Positions 45,597 to 57,749 of a DNA stretch of 64,000 nucleotides are shown in pieces. The notes below the pieces were generated by a model. The model was given only the letters and a program-made list of their open reading frames with translations. It did no database searches and was not told the DNA's origin. This stretch comes from Schistosoma mansoni (lineage: Eukaryota > Platyhelminthes > Trematoda > Strigeidida > Schistosomatidae). Every line of letters starts with the position of its first letter. Within the stretch, counting starts at the first letter, position 1. The stretch is taken from assembly GCF_000237925.1 (NCBI RefSeq), contig NC_031502.1:35703299-35767298 (forward strand), read 5' to 3'. A program made the translations under genes and the position numbers.

Positions 45597-46480
45597 CTGT
45601 AAAATAGTTTGAAGAATCCAGTTAGTGATATATATGTTTACATTTTGATAAAAGATTGAACTCATTAAACATGTAACAGAGATGTATTGACTGTGAATCA
45701 ATAAAGATAATCTCTTGTCAAATATGAACATTTCAACATGGATATAGTTGTGCAAATATTTTGGATTATAATAATTCACCACAGGGTCTTTTCAGTAGTC
45801 TTGGTTCTACAAAAACGGATCTGCTATTAAAAGAACTCTTCGTGACACTGAGTGACGTGCGTTTCAGTTGTAGAATAAGAATTGGCAACTACCGTCGTTG
45901 AATTTCAGCTCGAATATAACAGTATTCAATAATGGTTTGTGAACAAATGTGAGGCTATCTTTCATGTTAAAGATAAGCAAATCCTTTTATTCTGATGAGT
46001 ATTTTAATGTTACAACGAATTTTACTCCATGATCAAGCGTCAGTTTCTTAAGGTAATAATAAATATATTAATAACTTCATATATCTTACCAAGCCAATCA
46101 GACCAAATTATCAAATAATGTTTATAAAGGGTTAGGATTTTTACCAATGAATAATTGTAAAAAATATAAATGCTTGCTAAATAAGTCTAAATGGACTGAA
46201 CTAAGGACTACATATATTATCTTCACAGTAGCTAAAATAAATTAACTATTCTCTGTTTGGTATCATTTGGAAAGTTCAATGAAGGTATTCAAACACAAAT
46301 ATGATAGCCATAAAAATAATCGCATAATTATAACTGTTTACATAAAAAACTGACTGTTACTACGTTCTCTGTAGCTCCTGATGATAGTAATCCTTTTCTT
46401 AGTTCTTCTAATGAAAGCACACCATCACCACTTGTATCTAGTCTAGTGAACAAATTCAATAATATTTGTTCATCAGACAT
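45510..46480 (-). CDS. Gene 4: two-EF-hand calcium-binding protein, two exons (46480..46355, 45596..45510)
   Basis: Predicted 70-residue protein with EF loops DTSGDGVLSLEE and DSNSDGIITYQE. Exon 1 has 42 codons (MSDEQILLNLFTRLD at the start, ENVVT at the end) and a GTCAGT donor in phase 0. The acceptor TTTTACAG leads into KIIEMLDSNSDG. The intron is only 758 bases and has no obvious transposon, unlike its siblings. Exon lengths of 126 and 87 bases are identical to gene 3, so the two are close paralogues that now face each other about 6.4 kb apart. Upstream, TTTTTCGTTAG ends 12 bases before the ATG and could be a leader or spliced-leader acceptor. It is likely a cytosolic Ca2+ buffer or sensor; the partner is unknown. 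Confidence 0.86.
46355..46480 (-). CDS. Gene 4 exon 1: EF-hand 1
   Basis: Reads MSDEQILLNLFTRLDTSG, then loop positions through LEE, then a helix ending SSGATENVVT. Donor GTCAGT is weaker than the GTAAGT of the other three genes, but it falls at the homologous codon boundary. Confidence 0.84.
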
Positions 46481-47730
46481 TTTTTGTTTTATCTAACGAA
46501 AAAATAAAATAATTCATTAAAGAAAATAAATAGAAAGGACAGTTAGGATATGTGTATAAATTTATTACAAATTAAACCTAATTGTTTTGGCATTTTTGAA
46601 ACGTGATCATCATTAGATACTGGATATGTAGAGTTCACCAATAGATAAGCTGTTTCTGGCTACCAAAGTATTCCGTAGGATAGATTCTTTATTTATTTAA
46701 AATTTTAGTACATACCAAATTATTGTTAAATCAATATGTGATCTTAAGTTTCCCATGGTTTTCAAGATTTAATATAGGAAGTATGAGAAAACACAAATAG
46801 TTTTTCTATCGCTAGCCCTAGAGTATGGCACCGACACAGATAAGTAATACCGTCATGGGGTATTATTATCACTGATTAGTTCAGAATGATCAAGGTTTTA
46901 AAATTCCGGTCTATTAGCTAAATCATTTCATATTCAAGTAAAATAATTGTAAACCGAATTCCTAATATAATTTTATTAAAAACAAATATGAAATTCAAAT
47001 AATCATTACTTTTCAAAAGTATAAAACATACTGCTGAACACTATCTACATTGCTATAAAACATCAGTCATCAGTCATTTTTCGTTTGTGTCAATTTTTCT
47101 TAACTCAATAGGAGAGACTTTCAATGAGTTAAATAATATCACATAAATAACATTTTATTGACATAATTATAACTGACATCATCATGAATGTCTATACACT
47201 GTTAGTCGCATTGTATAAATGGAAAAAAGGACTACGTCAAGGTCGAAAATTATGTTTTTTTAAAACTATTTAAGTATCTTTTCTATTGTATATATTGAGT
47301 ACAGTACAGCTAATTACAGTACATAAAATTGATGTATAATAATTAATAATTAGAAGGATAAGTAAATTATCAAGCTTAGAATAGTTTCAAAGTACTTACT
47401 CAATGTTGATAAACAATTGATAAGCCATATTTAACTTAATATCCTGTATGAATTTATAGTATTTCAACGACAAATCAACTACGTAATAGTAAGATGATCA
47501 TTTCTGATTGGGTTTTTTTATCAAATTTTTATATTTTTTGTCAAAATAAATTAAATATAGTAATATCAACTTCAAAGTCTATAGATTAGAATCATCTATA
47601 ATTCATAGACTTATTTTTTGTCCAAATGAACTGCCGTCTATCCTTTATTAATGAACAAATATATTTTCTGATAAAAATTCATACATTTGAAAGTATATGA
47701 AATATTATTTTGAAACTACGAGTCGTGCGA
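46481..47730. other. Upstream region of gene 4, no recognised element
   Basis: AT-rich with no recognised repeat. It should contain the gene 4 promoter or a spliced-leader acceptor only. Confidence 0.4.
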
Positions 47731-47734
47731 GATC

Positions 47735-47845
47735 GTTAATGAGTACTGTTGAGGAGTTTCATACTAGGACGAAACAGCCTTTCAGTATTTCCATGTTTTC
47801 AATGGTAGTCTAACATCGATCGATTCATGATTTCAATCAAAAAGA
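47735..47845 (+). mobile_element. R2 SINE fragment with hammerhead, plus strand
   Basis: Core reads TTGAGGA ... GGACGAAACAG, triplet TTT. The tail is TTCAATGGTAGTCTAACATC, then CATGATTTCAATC. Confidence 0.6.
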
Positions 47846-48814
47846 TTTATATATATATACCCTTACAGAAGGATTAAATTCATAAATATAAACATATGAA
47901 AGTATTCAATGTAAAACTTTTGTTTGTAATAATCTCACTGACTGAAATTGAAATTTCATTTGTTACTAAAATTTATTTAAACTTAAATCGTTGAGATCAT
48001 CTTCAATATAACAATTACATGTTTAATTTACTATTACCTTGGTACTAAATACATGCCAAACTGTTCTTTCAAATTTTGAGTTAATATTCATATAAATCAT
48101 TTTAAAAAATATGAAATTATTTTGGCTATTGTATTTGCTTTACATTCTAAGGTAACAATCAGTTTAAGGAAATTGTTAGGTATGCTTAATGGAATTGTCA
48201 TACTATATTTTTGATTTTTTTTGTAAGACCAAGATCTCTTTTGTTAAACGAATTCAAGTCGTGTTATTATAACAGTTACAAACCATTTGATTTATCCTTA
48301 TACATCCTGTAATAGAATAGGTCATTAGTAAGCCAGAATTCATGAATGTAAGATGAAATACAAAGACAGGAAACAGACTCATTTTGAACACAGTCGTTGT
48401 AGTGCTTTCCTGGCTTCTGAAGACTTTCTAACGATTATTGGGCGCTCCTAACCCCTATACTCTTTAGTAGAATAAGAATGTATTTTTGGGTCTATCTACA
48501 ATGTTATAACAGGTTCATTGTGACGCCCCATCTTTTTCTGTTATAATCATTCATCTGTAAACTTACCTGTTTCTTTGACTCGTGTAGTCGATTCAGATCG
48601 TTTGAAACATCTTCACGTATATACCAAACGGATATTTTATGGCAGTTTTCTGTGTTTATTATTCTTTTATCGTTACGGAACTGGTTTGCATGCCTCATCC
48701 AAGTTCCAAATGTCTACTATACTTTATGCGGTTAGTATATATATATATATGTTTCTGCCAACCCCACTGTTACCATTTCTTATATCACTATACGACACCT
48801 ATGTTAACTAATAT

Positions 48815-49560
48815 AGTTTACATACTTACTTCCGAATGTCACCCCTCGTCGAAGAGCATAGACCGCACACCAGCATTCGCCATCTAACTCTGTCCCAAAC
48901 AATCCTTTCCAGTTCTTTCCAGTCAACATTCATCTTTTACAAATCTGCTTCCATTTCCAGACGTAGTGTGTTCTTTAGATTTCCGCTTTTCCACTTCTCC
49001 TCAGGATTCCTAGTTAGGGATTGGTGATTTCCTCAATATATGTCGATCCACTCCCAACATCTTTTCCTTATTTCCCCTTCAGATTGAAGCTGGTTTGCAC
49101 TCTTCCATAGAAGGCTATTGCAGATGGTGTCCAGTCAATGAATGTTGAGTATTTTGCACAGACAACAATTTATAAATACCTTTAACTTCTTGACGATGGT
49201 TGTAGTAGTTCTCCTCGTCTCAACTCCATACAGTAGGACTGTCTTGACGTTCGTATTGAAGATTGTGACTGTGACATTGTTTGACAATTGTTTTGAGTTC
49301 CATATGTTCTTCGATTGTGGGAATGCTGCCATTGATTTGCAAATCTTTACATTTACTTCTGCATCGGATTTTCTTTGTTTATCGATGACGATACTCAGAT
49401 ACGTAAATGTTTCTACCTGTTGTAGAGTTTCTCCATTATATGTGATTGTGTTGATGTTATTTGTGTTCTATTTGTGAATCTCGCTTTTCCCTTGTGTATG
49501 TTGAGGCCTACTGATTCAGAGGTTACTGCTGCACTAGCTGTCTCCATCTGGATTTGTTGA
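48815..49560 (-). pseudogene. RTE/SR2-like LINE fragment, minus strand
   Basis: Minus-strand reading gives [20 protein letters not shown], then ITSTQSHIMEKLYNR, then VETRRTTTTIVKKLKVFINC, then [13 protein letters not shown]-type C-terminus across several frame breaks. Corresponds to the region after the FADD box up to the common 3' end. Confidence 0.75.
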
Positions 49561-49565
49561 TATGC

Positions 49566-49570
49566 ATATA

Positions 49571-49602
<32 letters not shown>
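49566..49602. repeat. (TA)n microsatellite
   Basis: Imperfect TA/CA tract directly at the 5' break of the minus-strand LINE fragment. Confidence 0.9.
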
Positions 49603-49603
<1 letters not shown>

Positions 49604-49929
49604 TCAACTACCAAGACGCTGGTTAAATTACTAGTGTTAGTCTTGGAAATAAGCATTTACTTTATTAATATCATCACCTTCTGGTATTTCATCTTTTTTA
49701 TTTCTTAGCAAATTGGAGAAACGTTAATATTTTGTAAACAAATGTATATGAAATTTTCGGATTTTTAATAAATAATGTATATTTGTATTGAAAACGAATG
49801 TGAATTATTTTGTCGATTGACATACAATGGAAGGATAATGAAGTATGAAGATCATAAGTTAACTTTGCATGTATTTCTAAGTTAATACATTTTAATATCT
49901 TTCAAGAATGTGCGTAAAACTATATCGTT

Positions 49930-50075
49930 GTTAGCGAATGGTGCTGGTCAGGAGTCCCGGGCTGAACAATAAAGCTGGAGTGCTACTACATCCAGCTAAC
50001 GAGTACCAAACAGGACGAAGAATGCCTCTTGCATTGCACTAATGGTCGTTATCCATCTCTGCTTATAATATTATT
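49930..50075 (+). mobile_element. R1 SINE fragment, plus strand, decayed
   Basis: ACATCCAGCTAACGAGTACC, then AAACAGGACGAAGAATGCC and the GTTATCCATCTCTGCTTATA tail. Core CTAACGA and GAAGA are both mutated. Confidence 0.6.
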
Positions 50076-50789
50076 GATAGTTTTAAAATTAAGACCTGAT
50101 GATTGGTATGATGACTGGACAGTATATTCGTCAATATAGTTGACTACATCGTGATCCGAAATCTGAATGATTTTTGATCGGATTTCTAGTGTCCACTTTA
50201 TTAAAATTGTATGATCTGAATAATTTATTTGTCATAATGTAAAATTAAGACATAACATATAATTGTATACATTGATATAAAACAATTTGAGATCAAACTA
50301 ACTGAGCAAATATTTACATCATGGTATTAAATTATCAGCCTAAACACATTAATGTTATCTGTGAAGATAATATAAGGTTATAGCAGAACCAAACAAAACG
50401 AAATCACTATTGAAAGAAATTTAGTAGAAAATTGTATCATCCTGTTCTGAGAACATACAAAGTATTATTCTTATACTGACTAACCATTAGAAAACATTTA
50501 ACCAAAAAAGGATATGGTCTATGTTTGTATTGAAAAATTATGAGATTTGTTGCTCTTATAGATAACATTCCAATAAATATCTATTTATAATCAATGATTC
50601 AACTATATCGGAATGTCTGTGAATAGTCAACTTCTTTCATTCTTTCAAAACAAAATTCTACAGATACTGTAATCATTCTAATTGGATTTTATCAAATCAG
50701 TAATGGTTTGAAAGTAGATAGGTAACCGAAAACAAAACATAACAGACTGAATGATACCCTACTAAACTAACATCGTCTAATTCTATGTA

Positions 50790-50792
<3 letters not shown>

Positions 50793-50834
<42 letters not shown>
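50793..50834. repeat. (TA)n microsatellite
   Basis: 42 bases of AT dinucleotide. Confidence 0.95.
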
Positions 50835-50837
<3 letters not shown>

Positions 50838-51356
50838 TTATAGAATACTTTGTTAAACACAGAATATCATAAAAAATCTACATTCATTAAGAAAATATAG
50901 AGACGTTTGTTCTGTGCTACACATAAACCTACAAATTCTGTGAGTTACGATATTTCTATGTTATTTATTCTAAACTGAGAAAATATTTCCTTCACAATCG
51001 TATGCAAATATAATTTTTGAACTGTTGTGTTTATTTCTGACTATCGATCCTTCTGGCTTGAAAGGTTTTGAATATACATTTACATAAGATAACTACTAGT
51101 GAAAGAATGGCGCTGAAGAAATAATGACAGTATAATTAGATCGAAAATCTATGTTAATTAATTAACAGTTTATGTATCATTCATAAATAAGCGATAAGCA
51201 TTTTTGGTTGATTCTGTTTCAAAGCATTGGAACTAATTAAATTCATATAAACGCAGAATAAACTGATGTATAAAATATTAATAAAGAGATTCACATGACT
51301 CGATAAATAAACAGACTAATTATAATAAGCGAAGATGGATAGTGGCTAGCACTGGA

Positions 51357-51401
51357 ATCCAGGACGCGCGTTTCGTCCTATTTGGGACTCGTCAGCTGGA
51401 T
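51357..51401 (-). ncRNA. Hammerhead ribozyme motif with intact core
   Basis: On the minus strand: ATCCAG stem I, CTGACGA, stem II GTCC/GGAC around CAAATA, GAAAC, a minimal stem III (ACGC/GCGT), triplet GTC, then CTGGAT closing stem I. All catalytic core positions of the known hammerhead are present. It matches the schistosome Sm-alpha hammerhead design. Self-cleavage is inferred, not shown. Confidence 0.8.
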
Positions 51402-51496
51402 GTACCTGCATCTCAGATTTGATGTTCACTCTGGGACTATCAGGACTCAGTGGCCGAGTGGATAACGCGATGGCGTTTGAAGCGAACGGTATAGGG

Positions 51497-51696
51497 NNNN
51501 NNNNNNNNNNNNNNNNNNNNNNNNNNNNNNNNNNNNNNNNNNNNNNNNNNNNNNNNNNNNNNNNNNNNNNNNNNNNNNNNNNNNNNNNNNNNNNNNNNNN
51601 NNNNNNNNNNNNNNNNNNNNNNNNNNNNNNNNNNNNNNNNNNNNNNNNNNNNNNNNNNNNNNNNNNNNNNNNNNNNNNNNNNNNNNNNNNNNNNNN
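51497..51696. other. Assembly gap
   Basis: Exactly 200 N, the size of a placeholder, inside a palindromic SINE pair. Confidence 0.99.
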
Positions 51697-51743
51697 TCCA
51701 GCTGACGAGTCCCAAATAGGACGAAATGCGCGTCCTGGATTCC
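51697..51743 (+). ncRNA. Hammerhead ribozyme motif, nearly intact
   Basis: CTGACGA, GTCC/GGAC stem II, GAAAT, GCGC, triplet GTC, CTGGAT. The only core-adjacent change is C to T in stem III, which still allows a G-U pair. Its 5' stem I is cut by the gap after TCCAG. Confidence 0.7.
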
Positions 51744-53039
51744 ACTGCTAGCCACTATCCATCTTTGCTTATCATGCTTGTGAATCAAGGCTATATCGAG
51801 GCAATACGCACAGTATGCACATATGCCAATTAGAGACTGACCAGTTGCAGTCCTAACACATCGATGGGAAGATTCAAACAAACAATACTAAGTGAATTTA
51901 GACTAATTATAAGTTTGGATTTTATCTACTATCCGAAAAACAAGACTGCTTTCTAACTAAAAGGTTGTCAATTATGTACTACACGAATATCACATATAAG
52001 TGAAATAGGGGGAATACAAAACTAAATGTTGCACAGAAATAATACAGAATATATCATGTTGTTGTGGTAGCAGTTCTAATATTTAAAACTAACAAATTAG
52101 CAGAATGATAATTCTTTATTGCTTACACTGTTGCCAAAACATAATAAATAAATAGGAAAGCTAGGCATATAGATAAAAAGACAATTTAGAAAGTGGGCAG
52201 TAAACAGTTAGTATATTTAGTATAGGGCTTTGTGAAAATGTGTGCATTTTATTGTTCACATCGCTGATCGATCACTGTTAGACAACTAATGAAAATAAGG
52301 GGTCACAGGTCAGGTATCTCGCAGTAGCATGAGATTTTTCAATAGTGAGCAACTATGACCCCACCAGAGACCAAAACCAGTACCTTCAGGTCTCGTAAGT
52401 AACTGCAATACTTATACTTATTTTGTGACTAGATACCCACTTTCCACAATTACTGGTATCTAATAATTTATTGATCCCAAACGAAGCGCTTAAAGCAGTA
52501 AACATGGTTCAACCAATGAAAGGGCCATAACTTGGTCCTTTTAAAACTACTGACGTATAACATATGTTAATTTGTATTCGTCTGAATTCAGAATCCAAAC
52601 ATAGTTATTCACAAATTTAGTGTTACCATTCATTGACCTTACTTAAAATCATTACTTTTTTATCATTTCATATCGTAACTGCATTTATGTTACTGAATCA
52701 ATGTCATGTCACCCATTATTTTTCATGCACTCTCTACGAATACTTTCCTAGTCCCCAAACTTAAAGTTTACTGCGATCATTTCTACTTTGAAGCATAGAC
52801 ATTATCAATAACATGCATAAGACCTTATGTGTATTATGCTTATTTGACTTCATAAACCTGTTATCACTTAAGACAAATTCCGTGGAAAGTTCAGAATATT
52901 TAGTCATCTCAGAGGAAGTTAAATTTCCTTTAAAAAATTCCTTGAAACAAATTGAATGTAATAAACCTTTACTGAAAACATGATCTACTCATGATTTATA
53001 ATCTGTTCAAATAATTTTTAAAAAAATATTATCAGAGAC

Positions 53040-53780
53040 TTTATTATGAGTTAATGCCATCACTCTTCGTATCGATAGCATGCTTCTGTATTTCTATGTA
53101 AACTAGAATTAACCTAATCGATTATCACTCCAAGATTGAAAGATAAATTACCTAGACTGGCCCTTTCTTTCTGTATCTATCAGTTCAACTGCTCTCGTGG
53201 AGCAAGTTATATTGACAAGGGTTCAAGTAATTTGTATTTTCGGGCTCGCGAGCACCTCCCAGTGCAGCTAATCAAAGGTATAGTCAAAACTTTTAACAGC
53301 TCGACTTTAGCTCATTTAGTACAAACAGACATCATGGAGAAACCATTCACAATAATAACAGTGATCTGCCTATATCTGTCAGACTGTGAGTCATTCAGAC
53401 GGCTGAAAAATTGCTATTCAGATCAAAAAGCCAGGGCTATGTGTCCAGAAGAATTATTTTCAACCGCTCCATTTACACTGACTAACGTCCAGTCCAATTA
53501 GTTAATAATCATTTTCATGATATGACGACGTAATATGCTTAATGTTCAATTTTATGGCCCAAATTTATTTATAATTATTATCACTATTCATATAACGCCT
53601 GTCAACAGTTTTGGGGAATTTATTCATCATCTACCCCTATTTACTAATTCGTACCCAATTCATATTATTCTACATTTTACGTGGTTTCTGATCTATAATT
53701 ACCCCGTGTTAACCATATTATTCTGATCATTTATCTCATAAATTCATATACCGTATGAGCCTTTTCAAGTTAACACTTCA
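53040..53780 (+). pseudogene. Penelope-like element relic with GIY-YIG domain
   Basis: Open frame 53136-53501: MKDKLPRLALSFCIYQFNCS, RGASYIDKGSSNLYFRAREH, then STLAHLVQTDIM and a drifted tail. Same PLE lineage as the 25- and 32-kb copies. In the YIG position Gly is replaced by Asp (SYID), so the endonuclease signature is broken. No RT. Confidence 0.72.
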
Positions 53781-55125
53781 TATTAATCATCCCAACATTA
53801 ACGATATGATTTGATTTCACGTTGCAAAAAATCCTTAAATTACATGCCATACATCATTCATGATGTACTTTGTCCTAAGCCCGTTCATTCTTCGGATTAT
53901 GAATTCGGATATATGATTGCAGAACCTGATGAGAAATTACTGAAAACAGTATTCTTCGTTCATACATCTGCGTTTTAATATGATGGAGATTTTTTAGCAA
54001 CTAATGCGACTACCAATAATTTACTCAAAATGTTTTAACTACTTATTAGTAACAACTCGATTAATACTTTTATTATTCTATTGCTGCCTTTTGAAAACTT
54101 GGTTAGTTGCATTTTAATGAAAATTCAGTAGTATCATGTTATGCTGACAACGAAATAGCAAATCCATCATACCCCTCCTGTGTTATATCAATTTATCATT
54201 TTCTGGATGGTGAGTGAAAAAAATTAAGGCTGTTATCACCGATGGCGGTGGATGATAATCACTTGGAATTGAGGTATAACCAAGGTTGGAATTGTGAGCC
54301 ATCGAATTCGAGTTCAGATGTTTAGGGAAACTGTTTTAGTCCTTAGTCTTGAAATAAGCGGTCCCATTCATGTTGGACCTTAGTAATCCATACTGGAAGG
54401 TCACAGAACATGACTAAATAGATGTTTAGTTCTCTATCATTTTTTGTGAAGGTCCCTTAATTGACTTTGTGAATCTTAATAGTGAAAGGAAGCATTATCG
54501 TAATTCGTTTACCGATTGACAGTGCTAGAAAAGTTCTTCTGGGAAAAAATTGTATATCATCTATTTACAACATGTGTATATCATGCGAATTTAAGGGATG
54601 TCTAGTGTAACTAAGTATTTTGATCCACATACTGCTATAAAACTGTACTTCATTTAAAAGACTAGAAACTTATCAGATGAATATGTTATGATAATTCTAT
54701 TAACTGTTTCAAACTCATTAGTTCAACCTGACTAGGCGATTTAAGTAATTTAATAAATTTTCTTTTGGGTAATAGTCTTCATGATAAATATGTATCATAA
54801 TGCACTTGTATTTCGATTTCTAATACCGAATTGCATGGGCGTCACGTCAAAGAATGTCCATACTTCATAAGTGAAGTCAAACTCAACAGTACTAATACTA
54901 GTAAAGTAAGCAGAATAAACTGTTTCATGTAAGTAAAATCCTCGATCCGTTTATCTACTCCTCCCAGTACTCTAGAGACTCGTGCAAATTATATGTTTAT
55001 TCCAAGTTTTTTGAGTTTAAAGAAAAGGGCATGAATGGCCATACTATAATTTCAGCACTCACCGAACACTATCACATAACGCAATAGAATTGATCAACTT
55101 AAAAATGATAATCGTTATATCATAA
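53781..55125. other. No recognised feature
   Basis: AT-rich sequence. Short GATGGCGGTGG block near 54.24 kb has no recognisable context. Confidence 0.4.
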
Positions 55126-55129
55126 CTCA

Positions 55130-57745
55130 GCCTGCATCTCTTCTAGAGTTAGTGCCGGTTCAAAGCCCGAAAAAAGGAAGAGGGTTGGGTCAGCAACCCC
55201 ATATCGTACAAAACAACCTTACTACAAAAACGCCAAACAAAACATTCAAATTAAACCATTTCTACTCTGACTTACAAATTAAACCATATTCATTCAGAAG
55301 AATTAGGACACTTCACGATGAAAGCAGAGATTCTTCGAAATACACGAAGCCGATGCCACTTCTAACAATCACAGCTACAATTTTTATAGTGACATGGAAC
55401 ATCCACACAATGTGCGAGACAGAGAAGACCAGTCAAACAACTACGAAAACGAGGAGATATAAACTGACAGTACTCGAAATTAGCAAAACCCATTAAAATT
55501 AAGCTGGACAGCAAAGGTTAGATATGAGAGAGATGCCACTATACTCTGCTCACGAAGAGGAAAATCCTCGGCACAATCACGGAGTTACTCTAATGCTATC
55601 CACAGAAGCACGAAATGCTATCATGATAATCGCAAACTCAGTGAATTCAAGATGGTTGTCAACGATAGGTTCCAAGCTTTACAATATCTACTCGAAGAAA
55701 AGAATAGTACTATGGATGACTACTGGAAAGGGATCAAAGAGTCGTCAACTTGAACGTACCAAGAGGTGCTTGGCCTCAAGAAGCATCATCATGAGTGAAC
55801 GGATATATGTAGATATCTTTGACAAGGTTCAAGAAAGGAAGAACAGGAAGACAGCAACTAATAACAGCCAAATACAAACATAGATAGTAAAGGCATAAGT
55901 AGAGTACACAGAACCAAATGGAGAAGAAAAAGAAAGCCGACAAGCAGAAATACATAGGTGAATTAGTAACAACAGCGTAAAAGGCTGCAGAGGAAGGAAA
56001 TATGAGACAGCTATATGATACAACGAAGAAATTAACAGGGAAATATAGTAAACCAGAGAGACCGATCAAGGACAAAGAACGCAAAACAATCACCGAGATT
56101 TAAGAACAGAGGAACGGATGTGTAGAATACTTCGGAGTACTGTTGAATAGACCAACTCCATTTTATTCACCGGACATCGAAGCAGCACACACAAACCTAA
56201 CTATAGATGTCACTCCGCAAACGATCGAAGAAATCAAGATTGACATCAGACAAATCAAGAATGGGAAAGCAGCAGGACCTAAAGATATACCAGCTGAAGC
56301 ACTGAAGGCAGAAATAGAAGTAACTGCAAACATACACCACCTTCTGTTCAAGAAGATTTGGGAGGAAGAACAAGTGCAGACGTACTGGGAAGAAAGGTAC
56401 TTCATTAACATACCTAAGAAAGGAGATCTGAACACATGTGAGAACTCCAGAGACATCACACTACTATCAGTACCAGGATACGTTTCCAACAGAGTGTTGC
56501 TGAATCTGATGAAAGATTCAGTAGACACACGACTTCCAGATAAACAGGCTAGATTTCATAAGGATCGGTCGTACACTGATCAAATCACAACACTACGGAT
56601 CATATTTGAACAATCAATTGAATGAAGCCCGCCACTATACATCAACTTCATTGATTATAAAGAAGCGTTCGACACTGTGGATGTGAGGACATTATAAATC
56701 CTTCTTCAGCACTAGTGGGTTACTGAGAAGATTGTCAACATTATCCACTACTCATACGATGGACTGCGGTGCAAAGTGGTGCATGGAAGACAGCTGATAG
56801 ATGCATTTACAGTAAGGACCGCAGTCAGACAAGGTTGTCTACTCTCCCTCTTCCTCTCTCTTCTCGTGATTGACTGGATTAAGAAGACCTTGACATCTGA
56901 GGGGAAGCACGGAATACAATGGACATCACAGAATTAATTCGAAATTTTGGACTTTGCAGATGATCTAGCCCTCCTATCTCATACACACGAACAAATGCAG
57001 ATGAAGACAACTAGTGAAGCAGCAGTCTCTGCACCAATGGGCCTCAACATACACAAAGGAAAAAGCGAAATTCTCAAAAACAACACGGAGAACGCCAACA
57101 CAATCACACTTGATGGAGAAACTCTGAAAGATATGGAAGGATTCACGTATCTGGGAAGCATCATTGATGAACAAGGAGGATCTGAAGCAGATGTAAAGGC
57201 GAGGATTGGCAAAGCGAAGACCACATTCCTACAATTGAAGAATATTAGGACTCACAACAACCGTCAACCAATATCAAAATCACAGTCTTCAATACGAACG
57301 TCGAGACAGTAAGTTCTACTGTACGGAGCTGAAACGTGGAGAACTACTACAACCATCACCAAGAATTCACAAGTATTTATAAATAGTTGTCTACGCAAAA
57401 TACTCAGCATTCACTGACCGAATACCATCAGCAACTGCGTTCTATGGGAGAGCACAAATGAGCTTCAATCTGAAGAGGAAATAAGGAAAAGATGTTGGAA
57501 GTGGATTGACATACATTGAGGAAATCACCAACGTGCATCACGACTCAATCCCTAACTTGGAATCCGGAAGGGAAGCGGAAAAGAGGAAGGCCAAAGAACA
57601 CGCTACGCCGGGAAATAGAAGCCGATATGAAAAGGATGAATAGCAACTGGAAAGAACTGGAAAGGAAGGCTCAGGACAGAGTTGGATGGAGAATGCTGGT
57701 GAGCGGCCTATGCTCCTTGACGAGGGGTAACAGGTGTAATCCCCC
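55130..57745 (+). pseudogene. RTE/SR2-like LINE, longest copy in the window
   Basis: Order along the plus strand: a 5' region (GRGLGQQPHIVQNNL), the start of the AP-type endonuclease (TWNIHTMCETEKTSQ at about 55390), an internally deleted endonuclease (YSAHEEENPRHNHGVTLMLS), a linker, the reverse transcriptase from 56143 ([57 protein letters not shown]), an in-frame TGA at 56623, LYINFIDYKEAFDTVD, the FADD box at 56953-56964, [20 protein letters not shown], then a frameshift and the C-terminal block ([39 protein letters not shown]). Nonsense and frameshift changes make it inactive. It keeps one RT frame from 56143 to 57312. Confidence 0.83.
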
Positions 57746-57749
57746 CCCA

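Larger units (their letters stand above)
51325..51910. mobile_element. Inverted pair of R1 SINEs with assembly gap
   Basis: A minus-strand hammerhead end (51325-51438) is followed by a plus-strand tRNA-like head (A box TGGCCGAGTGG at 51451-51461), 200 N, then a plus-strand hammerhead and full tail to 51910. The two ends are reverse complements. The plus unit is the best-preserved R1 copy in the window. Confidence 0.78.

Noticed and set aside
51419-51881. ORFs running through the N gap
   Set aside because: They exist only because N is treated as open, and they translate SINE sequence.
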